A stretch of DNA of 64,000 nt from Candidatus Hydrogenedentota bacterium (GTDB taxonomy: Bacteria; Hydrogenedentota; Hydrogenedentia; Hydrogenedentales; JAEUWI01): the NCBI GenBank assembly GCA_016791475.1, contig JAEUWI010000040.1, positions 1 to 64,000 on the forward strand. The letters run 5' to 3'. Made by a program: the position numbers and the translations under genes. The notes below the pieces were generated by a model, which saw nothing but the letters and a program-made list of their open reading frames with translations, did not search any database and was not told the origin of the DNA. The stretch's first letter is position 1; the number at the start of each line of letters is the position of its first letter. Shown here piece by piece: positions 21,590 through 29,080 of this stretch.

Positions 21590-22714
21590 ATGAAATCCGC
21601 CACCGCCCTGCTTTCCCTCACCGCCGCCGCCTTCGTCACGGCCGGCGCCGCCTTTGCCGCAGACCTCCCGCTGGACAAGATCAAGCTGCCGGAGGGCTTC
21701 ACCATCAGCGTCTACGCCGACACCGTGCCCGGTGCGCGCTTCATGGCACAGGGCGATAATGGTACCCTCTTCGTCGGCACCCGCGGCCAGAAGACGGTCT
21801 ACGCGCTGGTTGATACCGATGGCGACAAGAAGGTGGACCAGACCCACACCATCACCGACGGGTTGGAGAGTCCGAACGGCGTGCTCTTTCACAACGGATC
21901 ACTCTATGTTGGCGAGGTCAATCGCATCCTCCGCTATGACAACATAGAGGCCAACCTCGCGTCGATTCCCGCGCCCGTGGTCGTGACGGACGCCCTGCCC
22001 GCTGAAGCGGCCCACGGTTCCAAGGATCTCTCCATCGGCCCGGACGGACGCATGTACTTCGGTATCGGCGCGCCCTGCGACCACTGCGATCCCACCGTCG
22101 ATTTCAACGACCCGCGCCTGGGCACCATCACCTCCATGAACCTCGACGGCTCCGACATCCAGCCCTACGTCATGGGCGTGCGCAATTCCGTGGGCCTCGC
22201 GTGGAGCCCGGAAAACGGCACGCTCTACTTCACCGACAACGGCCGCGACAAACTCGGCGATGACCGGCCCGACTGCGAACTCAATCGCGTCACCCAGCCC
22301 GGCCAGCACTTCGGCAACCCCTACATCCACGGCGGCGACGTGCCCGATCCGGAAAATGGCAAGGGCAAGAATCCCGACGACTACGTGAAGCCCGTCCAGA
22401 AGCTCGGCGCCCACGTTACGCCCCTCGGCCTCAATTTCTACACCGGCGACCAGTTTCCAAAGGCGTACAAGAACCGTCTCTTCATCGCCCTCAAAGGCTC
22501 CACCGACCGCACCATCAAGATCGGCTACGCCATCAAGACCGTGACCCTCGATAAAGACGGCAATGTGAAGAAATACGAAGACTTCGCCACCGGCTGGGTC
22601 CAGCGCGAAGAAGCCTGGGACCGTCCGGTCGACGTGATCGTGACCAACGACGGCGCCCTCTTCGTCTCCGGCGAACAGGCCGGCGTGATCTACCGCATCG
22701 CCTACGCGAAATAA
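21590..22714 (+). CDS. Periplasmic PQQ-type sugar dehydrogenase-like beta-propeller
   Basis: The 374-residue protein has a signal peptide (ALLSLTAAAFVTAGAAFA) and then a six-blade propeller of the glucose/sorbosone dehydrogenase type. Typical segments are LPEGFTISVYA, LESPNGVLFHNGSLYVGEV, GPDGRMYFGIG, GVRNSVGLAWSPENGTLYFT and QHFGNPYIHGG, and the C-terminal strand VDVIVTNDGALFVSGEQAGV. Family members oxidise sugars or aldehydes with PQQ outside the cytoplasm; cofactor use here is inferred. CDHCD near residue 165 is an additional Cys pair. The ATG at 21590 starts the signal peptide. The longer frame would translate the tRNA-like stretch upstream. Confidence 0.8.
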   Translation: MKSATALLSLTAAAFVTAGAAFAADLPLDKIKLPEGFTISVYADTVPGARFMAQGDNGTLFVGTRGQKTVYALVDTDGDKKVDQTHTITDGLESPNGVLFHNGSLYVGEVNRILRYDNIEANLASIPAPVVVTDALPAEAAHGSKDLSIGPDGRMYFGIGAPCDHCDPTVDFNDPRLGTITSMNLDGSDIQPYVMGVRNSVGLAWSPENGTLYFTDNGRDKLGDDRPDCELNRVTQPGQHFGNPYIHGGDVPDPENGKGKNPDDYVKPVQKLGAHVTPLGLNFYTGDQFPKAYKNRLFIALKGSTDRTIKIGYAIKTVTLDKDGNVKKYEDFATGWVQREEAWDRPVDVIVTNDGALFVSGEQAGVIYRIAYAK

Positions 22715-22739
22715 CCCAGAGTTTAGCTTCTCCACAATA

Positions 22740-22770
22740 GGCCCGCGGTCACACAGTGATCGCGGGCCTT
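22740..22770 (+). terminator. Terminator of sugar dehydrogenase gene
   Basis: GGCCCGCGGTCAC and GTGATCGCGGGCC form a 13-base stem with one G-T pair around ACA. The T-run after it is short (TT-CC). It lies 25 bases after the stop. Confidence 0.65.
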
Positions 22771-22789
22771 TCCATATCCATACGGAAGA

Positions 22790-22835
22790 ATGGAGTGGGG
22801 GCTTTCAGCCCCCGTCCCGCGCAACGCAGTTGCGC
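22790..22835. repeat. REP-like element, copy 1 of 2
   Basis: The stretch has GGGGGCT-TTC-AGCCCCC (hairpin) followed by GCAACGCAGTTGC (palindrome). A copy differing at only a few bases lies at 57137-57184, which shows a dispersed repeat family rather than a chance hairpin. Confidence 0.8.
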
Positions 22836-22850
22836 GCAGTCCGATTGCTG

Positions 22851-22879
22851 TTGACAGTACCCGGCCCGAGTGCTTTAAT
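22851..22879 (+). promoter_or_regulatory. Sigma-70 promoter of PIN toxin operon
   Basis: TTGACA (22851-22856), a 17-base spacer and TTTAAT (22874-22879) precede the PIN gene by 45 bases. The pattern is the same as at 20360-20388. Confidence 0.7.
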
Positions 22880-22924
22880 AGAGGCAATAGTTGCGGCTGG
22901 AAAATGCGGAGCGAGTTCAAAGAG

Positions 22925-23422
22925 ATGAAGCCCACGGTCTACGTCGAGACATCAGTCATCAGCTACCTCGCGGCAAGGCCGAGTCGGGATTTGGTAGTTG
23001 CCGCACGGCAGGCGATAACGCGGGACTGGTGGGAGAATCAACGACGAAGATTCGAGTTGCGCATCTCGACGCTTGTGGAGGAGGAAATTTCAGACGGAGA
23101 CGCTCTGGCTGCCGCGAGGCGTTTGTCCTGGGTTTCGGATATTCCCAGCCTTTCCATCACAGATGAGGCAAATTTGATTGCCCGGCTCCTGATTTCAAAA
23201 GGAACGGTACCGGCGGGAAGCGAGGAAGATGCGCTGCATATCGGCATTGCTGCGTCGCAAGGCGCTGAGTACTTGCTGACATGGAACTTTCGCCACATGA
23301 ACAATGCTGAGACGAAAGACGCCATTGCGAGTATAATCAGATTGAATGGCTACGAATGTCCGCGGCTGTGTTCGCCCGAAGAGCTTGGAGGTAAAAACGA
23401 TGTTTCCAGACCCGATTGTTGA
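22925..23422 (+). CDS. PIN-domain protein, VapC-type toxin
   Basis: The 165-residue protein begins VYVETSVISYLAARPSRD, in the style of PIN-domain ribonucleases. It has EEEISDGD in the middle and SEEDALHIGIAA then YLLTWNFRHMNN near the end, which supply the conserved acidic residues. VapC proteins cut tRNA or rRNA. An ATG at 22904 is also in frame, but the one at 22925 fits the homologous start. The partner overlaps its 3' end (ATG at 23400). The toxin-first order is less usual for VapBC. Confidence 0.78.
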   Translation: MKPTVYVETSVISYLAARPSRDLVVAARQAITRDWWENQRRRFELRISTLVEEEISDGDALAAARRLSWVSDIPSLSITDEANLIARLLISKGTVPAGSEEDALHIGIAASQGAEYLLTWNFRHMNNAETKDAIASIIRLNGYECPRLCSPEELGGKNDVSRPDC

Positions 23423-23597
23423 AGAAGTACGCCGTATTCGACAAGAGCATGCGGCAAAATACGGAAATGACCTCGATCGAATCGTAGAGGCGCTTCGTGA
23501 AAAGGAGCGGCTATCCACGCGGCCAGTGCTTAACCCGGGACCACGGCGGATACCGATAAAGCATGTGTCGGAGAGCGAGGAACCCTATGGTGGATAG
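23400..23597 (+). CDS. Small partner protein of PIN toxin, paralogue 1
   Basis: The 65-residue protein has the core PDPIVEEVRRIRQEHAAKYG followed by NDLDRIVEALREKE. Its ATG lies inside the PIN gene, and GGAGG is 8 bases upstream. The position suggests an antitoxin, but no known DNA-binding fold is visible. Two paralogues follow at 23688 and 23947 and share the P-I-V-x-E-I/V, HAA-x-YGNDL and RIV blocks. The conserved block is a helical region; the C-terminal half is variable. Confidence 0.7.
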   Translation: MFPDPIVEEVRRIRQEHAAKYGNDLDRIVEALREKERLSTRPVLNPGPRRIPIKHVSESEEPYGG

Positions 23598-23687
23598 TCC
23601 AAGAACTGAGTAGGTTTTGAAGAAGGGAAGCCCATCTTCACGGCACTGTTTTGACGCGCTTGGAAGGTGTTGCGGAAGGAGGTAAGG

Positions 23688-23903
23688 ATGATTGACGACC
23701 CAATTGTGAAAGAAATTCGCAAGTACCGCAAAGAACACGCGGCGCAGTATGGAAACGATCTTAAGCGAATAGTGCAAGCCTACCAGGAGATGGAGCGCGC
23801 ATCGGGTCGAGAATTTGTCAACTTCGAAGCCAAGCGCGTTCGGGTAACGAGGGCTTCGGAAGAGTCGACGCCGTACAAACCTTTGACTGAGGGAACTTCG
23901 TGA
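23688..23903 (+). CDS. Small partner protein, paralogue 2
   Basis: The 71-residue protein starts MIDDPIVKEIRKYRKEHAAQ, then YGNDLKRIVQAYQEMERA. It is plainly homologous to the 23400 protein, with a diverged C-terminal half. GGAGG lies at 23679-23683 ahead of the ATG. Whether it neutralises the PIN protein or a lost second toxin is unknown. Confidence 0.7.
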   Translation: MIDDPIVKEIRKYRKEHAAQYGNDLKRIVQAYQEMERASGREFVNFEAKRVRVTRASEESTPYKPLTEGTS

Positions 23904-23946
23904 ACCCATTAGACTGCGCCGCTCTGGGAAAGTGGAGGTTTAGCCA

Positions 23947-24171
23947 ATCATTCCAGACCCGATTGTTGAAGAAATTCGCGAAATTGTCAAGGCCCACGCG
24001 GCAAAGTATGGCAATGATTTAGATAGAATTGTCGAGGCGCTTCGCGAGGACGAGCGCGCGTCGTCACGTGTGTTTCTCAACCCCGGACCGAGACTTCTCT
24101 CAACCCAGAAAGTTTCCGAGGAGTCGGGCAGCGATATCTCTGGAGTGAATTGGAGCCACAATAAGTCTTGA
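23947..24171 (+). pseudogene. Small partner protein, paralogue 3, without normal start codon
   Basis: The frame PDPIVEEIREIVKAHAAKYG, then NDLDRIVEALREDERASSRV, continues to TGA at 24169-24171. It matches paralogue 1 closely, including the GPR motif. Where paralogue 1 has GGAGG-8 bases-ATG-TTT-CCA, this copy has GGAGG-8 bases-ATC-ATT-CCA. The ribosome-binding site is intact, but the start codon is ATC or ATT. Either it is translated weakly from a non-standard codon or it has been silenced by a point mutation. Confidence 0.65.
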
Positions 24172-24255
24172 AGTTGCGGATACGTAGAAAGAAAGCGGCG
24201 CTTTCCGTAGCATTGAATTTGCGATTACGTAGAACGAAGGACGGGGCGGCAGCCT

Positions 24256-25347
24256 ATGGCAAACTCGAGATCGGTGCTGGTCGGTGCATCAGTGGGACTG
24301 CTCACTGTTTTGTGCGGGATCTTTCTGTTGCGGAACTCATTCACAATTGATCGCGATCAGGATCCTGAAACGGGCGAGTCACCGGTCGAAGTCGAATTGG
24401 TCGCGGATGAAGGAGACAAACCATCTCCAGCAAGGGCAGTTCCCCTTGAGCCGTATCTGCCGGTCAGCGGCGCTGATTCCATGCGAGTGCCGGATGAGAA
24501 GGAGGTGATGATGCAGAAGATTCTCGTTCTTGTCGGCACCGAAGAAATCCCTATTCATACGCTTTACGCAGATGCGACGAGTGGGCTAGATCGGGAGTGC
24601 CTTCCACTGCTGCGCGATATGCTGAAAGACCCGGCCTATAAGAATCGCTGGCGCTCCATTAGCAGCATGCTCGCATGGCTGAGCGATAGCAGGGATGAGG
24701 CTTCGTTAAACGCCATACTCGCTTATATTCGTCGTCCAGACCTCTGGAAAGACGCCGACGCAAGTAAAGGCCATGGCTATGTCAACGTCTATGGGAAGGC
24801 GGCGGCTGTGGGTTTACTTGGTTTCTTCGAGCTTGATTCCGCAACGTCAACGCTCAGGCGGGCGTTTACCAAGGAAGGCGCGGAAGAGCTGATTGGGACA
24901 TGGGTCAACGTGCCCCATGCAGTGGACGACTATAGTGCATCGTACACGGTAGAGAGTGTCCGGATGCAAGCGGCGTCGGGTCTGGCCTTGTCGCAGGATG
25001 CAGCGAACATTGCCCTTATCGAAGCGCAAATAGAAGCGTTGGCGCACTGGACATGGTCGGATGAATACGAGCAAAGCGAAGACGCGGACGATGTTATGGA
25101 GTCTTCGCTGGACGGTGGGATTCCGTATCATTCGCTGGCGGACGCCATGACGCGGCTGGACAGAATTCGGGATGTTGGCCTCGAAGAATTTCTTCTTCAC
25201 GACGACACGTCGGACGGGTTTGGTTTGAAAATGCCGTATGCACTCAAGTACTGGGGCCAGAGGTTGCCCAACGGAAGAACAGTCTTGGACCCGTGTCCGA
25301 TTTGCGGAACAACGCGGCGACCAGGGACCAGGGAGATTTCGAATTGA
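24256..25347 (+). CDS. Membrane-anchored protein with HEAT-like helices, unknown
   Basis: Not recognised. The 363-residue protein has one N-terminal hydrophobic anchor (about 5-28, SVLVGASVGLLTVLCGIFLL), an acidic linker and a helical body of repeats resembling HEAT or armadillo helices (for example LPLLRDMLKDPAYKNRWRSI). The C-terminus holds CPICG. The stop is followed 1 base later by the ATG of the next gene, so the two are co-translated. Upstream, 24172-24245 carries a rough direct repeat (TACGTAGAAAGAA and TACGTAGAACGAA). Confidence 0.6.
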   Translation: MANSRSVLVGASVGLLTVLCGIFLLRNSFTIDRDQDPETGESPVEVELVADEGDKPSPARAVPLEPYLPVSGADSMRVPDEKEVMMQKILVLVGTEEIPIHTLYADATSGLDRECLPLLRDMLKDPAYKNRWRSISSMLAWLSDSRDEASLNAILAYIRRPDLWKDADASKGHGYVNVYGKAAAVGLLGFFELDSATSTLRRAFTKEGAEELIGTWVNVPHAVDDYSASYTVESVRMQAASGLALSQDAANIALIEAQIEALAHWTWSDEYEQSEDADDVMESSLDGGIPYHSLADAMTRLDRIRDVGLEEFLLHDDTSDGFGLKMPYALKYWGQRLPNGRTVLDPCPICGTTRRPGTREISN

Positions 25348-25348
25348 C

Positions 25349-25960
25349 ATGTCGGAAGATCGGGAAAGCTGCGCGGTGTCAATGGATTTCTGCTATTCGC
25401 CTGAAACCAGAAAGTGGATGAATTCACATATAAGAAGATCGGGAAGCATTTTGGCTTTTGTGTTGGTACTATTGGATTCTTCCCCTTCCATGATCTGGTT
25501 AGTTCCTGTAGAAGGAGAGAACTTTCCTGGTCTCGGCGCACTACTGGGGGCAACAATCTTCGTGATGGTTCTATTCAACGTGGTACTCACGCCCATTCTG
25601 TCGAGACTCGGGGGGCTATACAGGATTGACGGTGACAGCCTCAGCCATATACTTCAAGGAAATGTATGGCTCCCGGTTATCACTTTGTCTTTGGTGTCAA
25701 AGGTGGTCGCGGGTAGAGGGCCAAGTGATGGAGAGTATCGAGTGCTCGTTGAGGATCAGCACGGGAACGCGTTGGTAGTCCATCCTCTCGCGAATATGCC
25801 TGCGTTCATCGCTGAACTTGAGCGAAGGGTTACTGTACCCATTGAACGCACGGACGAGAAATTGTCTCCGTGGACTCGACGCGACAGATTGCGGTTTCTT
25901 TTCGTGTTTGTTGGGTTTCCTTCTATTCTATTTGGTGCGAGATTTATATTTGGTTTCTGA
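25349..25960 (+). CDS. Membrane protein, unknown
   Basis: Not recognised. The 203-residue protein has hydrophobic segments near residues 29-50 (GSILAFVLVLLDSSPSMIWL), 58-80 (ALLGATIFVMVLFNVVLTPI) and at the extreme C-terminus (FLFVFVGFPSILFGARFIFG). The soluble stretch between (about 105-175) has a YRVLVEDQHGNALVV strand pattern. It starts 1 base after the stop of the HEAT-like gene and is probably its partner. Confidence 0.6.
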   Translation: MSEDRESCAVSMDFCYSPETRKWMNSHIRRSGSILAFVLVLLDSSPSMIWLVPVEGENFPGLGALLGATIFVMVLFNVVLTPILSRLGGLYRIDGDSLSHILQGNVWLPVITLSLVSKVVAGRGPSDGEYRVLVEDQHGNALVVHPLANMPAFIAELERRVTVPIERTDEKLSPWTRRDRLRFLFVFVGFPSILFGARFIFGF

Positions 25961-26041
25961 ATTCGAGTAGGGAATCGGCAAGTTGATTTGTCTTGAATGC
26001 CGCGTTTCTCAGTTGCACCACAAAATCCAGCCCGCCCTCGT

Positions 26042-27091
26042 TCACGGCCCATTCGGCACCAAACTCGCCAATCCCAACGTAGCCCATGCCGCACCGGCGC
26101 AGGTGATCGGCGTCAACAGCTTCGAACTCCCCGGGCTGCCGTCGGGCGTGGCGCGTGAAGTCATCAGCCAACTGCCGTCCTCCGCTTGCGTCGTGACGAG
26201 GAAATCTATGCCGCGTTGTATGGGGGCGTCGGCAGGCGTATACCCGGCGAGGGAGAGCACGTACAAGACCTCGCCTGTGGCGAAGGCGTCGCTGGGCATG
26301 TCTGCTTTCTGGCCCCAACCACCGTCTTCCAGTTGGAGAGCGAGGATTTCGTCGATGGGCGTTTGCATCTCGGCGCGCGATTTGCCCGCGCGACTGGCCA
26401 GGAGCAGCCCCAGGGCCTTGTCCTGGAGATTATCGGGCGGCGATGCGTTCGCCAACCACGCCGAAGCTTTTTCGATGGCCCCACGGCGCGAATCCAGCGC
26501 GCCAGGTCGATTATCGGCCTGCAACGCCATGATGATCCAGACCGCATCCGTCGTCTGGCTTTCGTTGACCGGTGAGCGGCTGAGAAAGAACTCCCAGGAG
26601 CCGTCCCCGCGCTGCTTCTTGACGATGTCGTCGGCGATGAAAGTGACGGTGTCTCTCTGGCCCGGTTCCAGCGGTAGCAGCGATGACCCTACGGCGGCCA
26701 TGAAGGCGGCACCGATGTTCACGCCCGCCGCCATCGGGCGCGGGTCGGGCGGATTGGCCGGATTCGCTTGCAATCCCACGGCCATCAGTTTTTCCACGCT
26801 GCCCAGCGCGGTTTCGGTGGTATCAGTAATGAATTGCTTATCGACTTCATAGCCCCGCCGGTCCGCTTCGCTCAGCGCCCAAAGGGCCATGGGAATGTGG
26901 TGGCAGGCGGCGCAGGTGCGTGAGCTCAGCCAGGCCGCGCTTTCGGTTCGCAAGTATGCAGTGGCGCGCGTTACGGTCTGCTGGACGGTCTGGGCCGATG
27001 CGCCGGAGTTGGAGGAGACTTTGCCGTTGAGTGCCGGGGGCGAAATGCAAAGTCCAGCGAGCAGCGTTGCGAAGACCAACGTGCGAGCCAT
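26042..27091 (-). CDS. Exported alpha/alpha-toroid protein with CxxCH motif
   Basis: The 349-residue protein has a signal peptide (TLVFATLLAGLCISPPA). Near residue 55 is TCAACHH, a c-type haem attachment motif, in a context (CAACHHIPMALWAL) that may supply a Met. The rest shows repeats of the squalene-cyclase/prenyltransferase toroid kind: KQRGDGSWEFF, LQLEDGGWGQ and TQAEDGSWLM are QW-like motifs. Such fused cytochrome-toroid proteins occur in planctomycete-like bacteria; substrate unknown. It may be a haem-binding protein rather than a cyclase, because the DxDD motif of cyclases was not seen. The ATG at 27091 has GGAG 9 bases upstream. Confidence 0.7.
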   Translation of the reverse strand: MARTLVFATLLAGLCISPPALNGKVSSNSGASAQTVQQTVTRATAYLRTESAAWLSSRTCAACHHIPMALWALSEADRRGYEVDKQFITDTTETALGSVEKLMAVGLQANPANPPDPRPMAAGVNIGAAFMAAVGSSLLPLEPGQRDTVTFIADDIVKKQRGDGSWEFFLSRSPVNESQTTDAVWIIMALQADNRPGALDSRRGAIEKASAWLANASPPDNLQDKALGLLLASRAGKSRAEMQTPIDEILALQLEDGGWGQKADMPSDAFATGEVLYVLSLAGYTPADAPIQRGIDFLVTTQAEDGSWLMTSRATPDGSPGSSKLLTPITCAGAAWATLGLASLVPNGP

Positions 27092-27266
27092 GGGAGGATC
27101 TCCGGATAACAACTACCTTGCGGATGAGTGAGGGAAAAATTTTTATATCGCTAGTGCATCCCGACAGTAACACATGCTGTGGTAACTGTCAATGGCGTCG
27201 TCTTTACCTGTAGGTCCGTGTGGTGAATTGAAAACTTGGCCGCGAAGGAACGCAAAGATCGCAAAG

Positions 27267-27437
27267 GAATGTGGCACAGCCGTCCCGGCTGTGATTGGGT
27301 GCGGGGGGGAAGCTGGATAGCATCGACGAGAACCCATGTTTGCACCCGATTCTCCTCTCGAGGAGTTGGTGCAAACAATGGTCGAAAGTGACTTCGAGTA
27401 AGCGAGAAAACACAGCCGGGACGGCTGTGCCACATTC
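27267..27437. repeat. Nested inverted repeat (MITE-like)
   Basis: Perfect 27-base arms (27267-27293 and 27411-27437) flank a 117-base interior. Each arm contains its own palindrome (CAGCCG-TCC-CGGCTG). Inside lies GTTTGCACC/GGTGCAAAC (27338-27376), which in turn encloses CTCCTC-TC-GAGGAG. CGCGAAGGAACGCAAAGA (27241-27258), just outside, belongs to another repeat type. The gap 27092-27562 holds no gene I can support. Confidence 0.8.
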
Positions 27438-27562
27438 TCTTGCCGCCCATCCGCAGGGGAAAGTCGATTTTTTCTAGATTGCGCCAACTATGGAACGCAC
27501 CGACTTTCTGCACAATTCGGTTTGACGGAATTACCAGGAATTCAGGAGCGAAAGCTCCGGCC

Positions 27563-28330
27563 CTAGTCCCTCGGCCGCCCAGGAAAAAACGCGGGTGTCT
27601 TCCGCACATACTCCGCGTATTTTGGTCGCGTCTCGGCCATGCGCTTTTCCAGCAGGGGCACGCCGGAGACCTTCATGAGCAGCAGCGTCATCACGATGGG
27701 ACTTAGCACGGTGTAGATCACGTTGGGCGCGGGGAGGGCGGTGATGAAGAGGCCCCACCAGAGTAGGGCGTCACCGAAGTAGTTCGGGTGGCGGGTGTAG
27801 CGCCAGAGTCCCTGATCCATGACCTTGCCCTTGTTCTCCGGCTTCGCTTTGAAGCGCGCAAGCTCCCAGTCCCCGATGCTTTCGAAGGTCAGGCCCGCGA
27901 GAAAAATCACCACGCCGACCAGTGCCAGGCCATCCCAGGGCACGGGCGATTCCGACGCGATTGCGACCTGCAGCGGCAGGGAGATAAACCATGTGAGGAA
28001 GCCCTGCAACAGGAACACGGTGAAGAGGCTTTTCCACGCGAAGGCGGGTCCGTGGTGATCGCGCATGGCCTTGTAGCGGTAGTCCTCCGGCTGGCCCCAG
28101 TTGCGCCACGTGAGGTAAAGGGAGAGGCGCGCGCCCCAGAGGAAAACCATGCCCGCGAGCAGGACCTGGTGCGGGGTGGGCGGGTCGTAGAGGCGCAGTC
28201 CGACGGTGCATACGAGGATGAAGCCGAGGCCCCAGAAGCAGTCGATGATGCTGGCGTTGCGCATCAGCAGGCTGAGCCCCCAGAGCAGGAGGGCGAAGAC
28301 GAGCAGGGCCAGGGCAGTGGTTATGAACAT
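27563..28330 (-). CDS. DUF1295 / isoprenylcysteine methyltransferase-like membrane protein
   Basis: The 255-residue protein has about six hydrophobic segments and the family signature GLWRYTRHPNYFGDALLWWG near residue 185, followed by the C-terminal KYAEYVRKTPAFFP. This is the DUF1295 branch of the steroid-5-alpha-reductase/ICMT fold, which binds a small nucleotide cofactor at the inner membrane. The substrate is unknown. The start at 28330 has GAGGA upstream. The longer frame to 28411 is not supported. Confidence 0.82.
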   Translation of the reverse strand: MFITTALALLVFALLLWGLSLLMRNASIIDCFWGLGFILVCTVGLRLYDPPTPHQVLLAGMVFLWGARLSLYLTWRNWGQPEDYRYKAMRDHHGPAFAWKSLFTVFLLQGFLTWFISLPLQVAIASESPVPWDGLALVGVVIFLAGLTFESIGDWELARFKAKPENKGKVMDQGLWRYTRHPNYFGDALLWWGLFITALPAPNVIYTVLSPIVMTLLLMKVSGVPLLEKRMAETRPKYAEYVRKTPAFFPGRPRD

Positions 28331-28528
28331 GAAGGGGTCCTCGCGGCGCTGGGGCCAGCCCCGTGCGCGCCATCCTGAATTCGTGCATGCATGGATTCGA
28401 TATCGGGCCATGGTAGCGTTTGGCTACATTTTCAGACCCAGCGAATCCGAGTTCCGCTATCGTATCACGGAGGCAATCCCAAAGCCTAAGTGATTGGAGT
28501 AAAGGATGTTGCATGGCGGGGGTGGCAC

Positions 28529-28545
28529 TTGGCACGGAAGGCGCT
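28529..28545 (+). promoter_or_regulatory. Sigma-54-type promoter of mini-protein cluster
   Basis: TTGGCACGGAAGGCGCT has the invariant GG (-24) and GC (-12) with exactly 10 bases between, and matches TTGGCACG of the -24 consensus in full. It lies 71 bases before the first mini-protein ATG. No sigma-54 activator gene is next to it. The gap 28331-28615 holds nothing else I can name. Confidence 0.55.
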
Positions 28546-28615
28546 TAGCGTGAGCATGTGCCGATGAAAGGCACGGGCCAAACAAAAATCCCGAACTCGG
28601 GTGGAGGAAGAAACC

Positions 28616-28789
28616 ATGAGCACGATCAAAATCACCGACTTGAACGAGACCACGGAAGTCACCACAGTCCAGGCTGAAAATGTGAAGGGGGGCGCCGCCT
28701 ACATCAAGTTCGATGGTATCGACGGCGAAAGCAAGCGGGCTGACCACAAGGGTGAAATCTTGATGAGCTTTTCCACGCCCAAGTCCTGA
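28616..28789 (+). CDS. Double-glycine-leader mini-protein 1, Hcp-like N-terminal strand
   Basis: This 57-residue protein has the leader MSTIKITDLN plus ENVKGG ending at residue 26, and a 31-residue cargo. The cargo YIKFDGIDGES, then HKGEI and SFS, closely follows the first strands of the type VI tube protein Hcp (iYlKfdGIkGes, HkgeI, lSws), then stops where Hcp would continue for 120 residues. A leader ending in Gly-Gly suggests cleavage and export by a C39-peptidase ABC transporter; none is in the window. GGAGGAAG lies 5 bases before the ATG. First of three tandem copies. Confidence 0.75.
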   Translation: MSTIKITDLNETTEVTTVQAENVKGGAAYIKFDGIDGESKRADHKGEILMSFSTPKS

Positions 28790-28846
28790 TTCTTTGTTAA
28801 CGATTTCATCAACTCAACGCCCCGCGATGGGGAGGAGGAACCTGCC

Positions 28847-29029
28847 ATGAGCACCATTAAACTGAACGAATTGACCGACACAACCGCCGTAAACGAGCAG
28901 GAAGCTGCCCAGGTGAAAGGTGGCCCGATTTACATGCAGTACGAAGGCATCAAAGGCGATGTCTCCGTCCAGAGCAAGCACATCGGCGGCGTCAACGTGG
29001 CCCTTGGCGACGGCTCCGTTCGATTCTAA
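28847..29029 (+). CDS. Double-glycine-leader mini-protein 2, Hcp-like strand joined to H-X9-DG motif
   Basis: This 60-residue protein has the leader MSTIKLNELT and AAQVKGG (cleavage after residue 26). The 34-residue cargo begins IYMQYEGIKGDV, matching the Hcp start. It ends H-IGGVNVALG-DG (H45, D55, G56) then SVRF, exactly the H-X9-DG pattern found at the C-terminus of DUF1559 pseudopilin-like proteins. It thus joins two unrelated motifs in 34 residues. GAGGAGGAACC precedes the ATG. It starts 57 bases after mini-protein 1. Confidence 0.75.
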   Translation: MSTIKLNELTDTTAVNEQEAAQVKGGPIYMQYEGIKGDVSVQSKHIGGVNVALGDGSVRF

Positions 29030-29080
29030 CGATTCAATTTTCACTGCGAAACACCAGACATCAACGAAAGGAGTCCCACT

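Noticed and set aside
21536-21610. Complete tRNA gene
   Set aside because: Only a T-arm and acceptor-like 3' part can be seen; no anticodon or D-arm could be built.
25944-26318. Separate gene overlapping the end of the toroid protein gene
   Set aside because: Its sequence is the other phase of the toroid gene plus the short downstream gap. The toroid protein ends normally at 26042.
27151-27609. 152-codon frame on the minus strand between the toroid and DUF1295 genes
   Set aside because: It runs through the nested inverted repeat, has no ribosome-binding site and resembles no protein.
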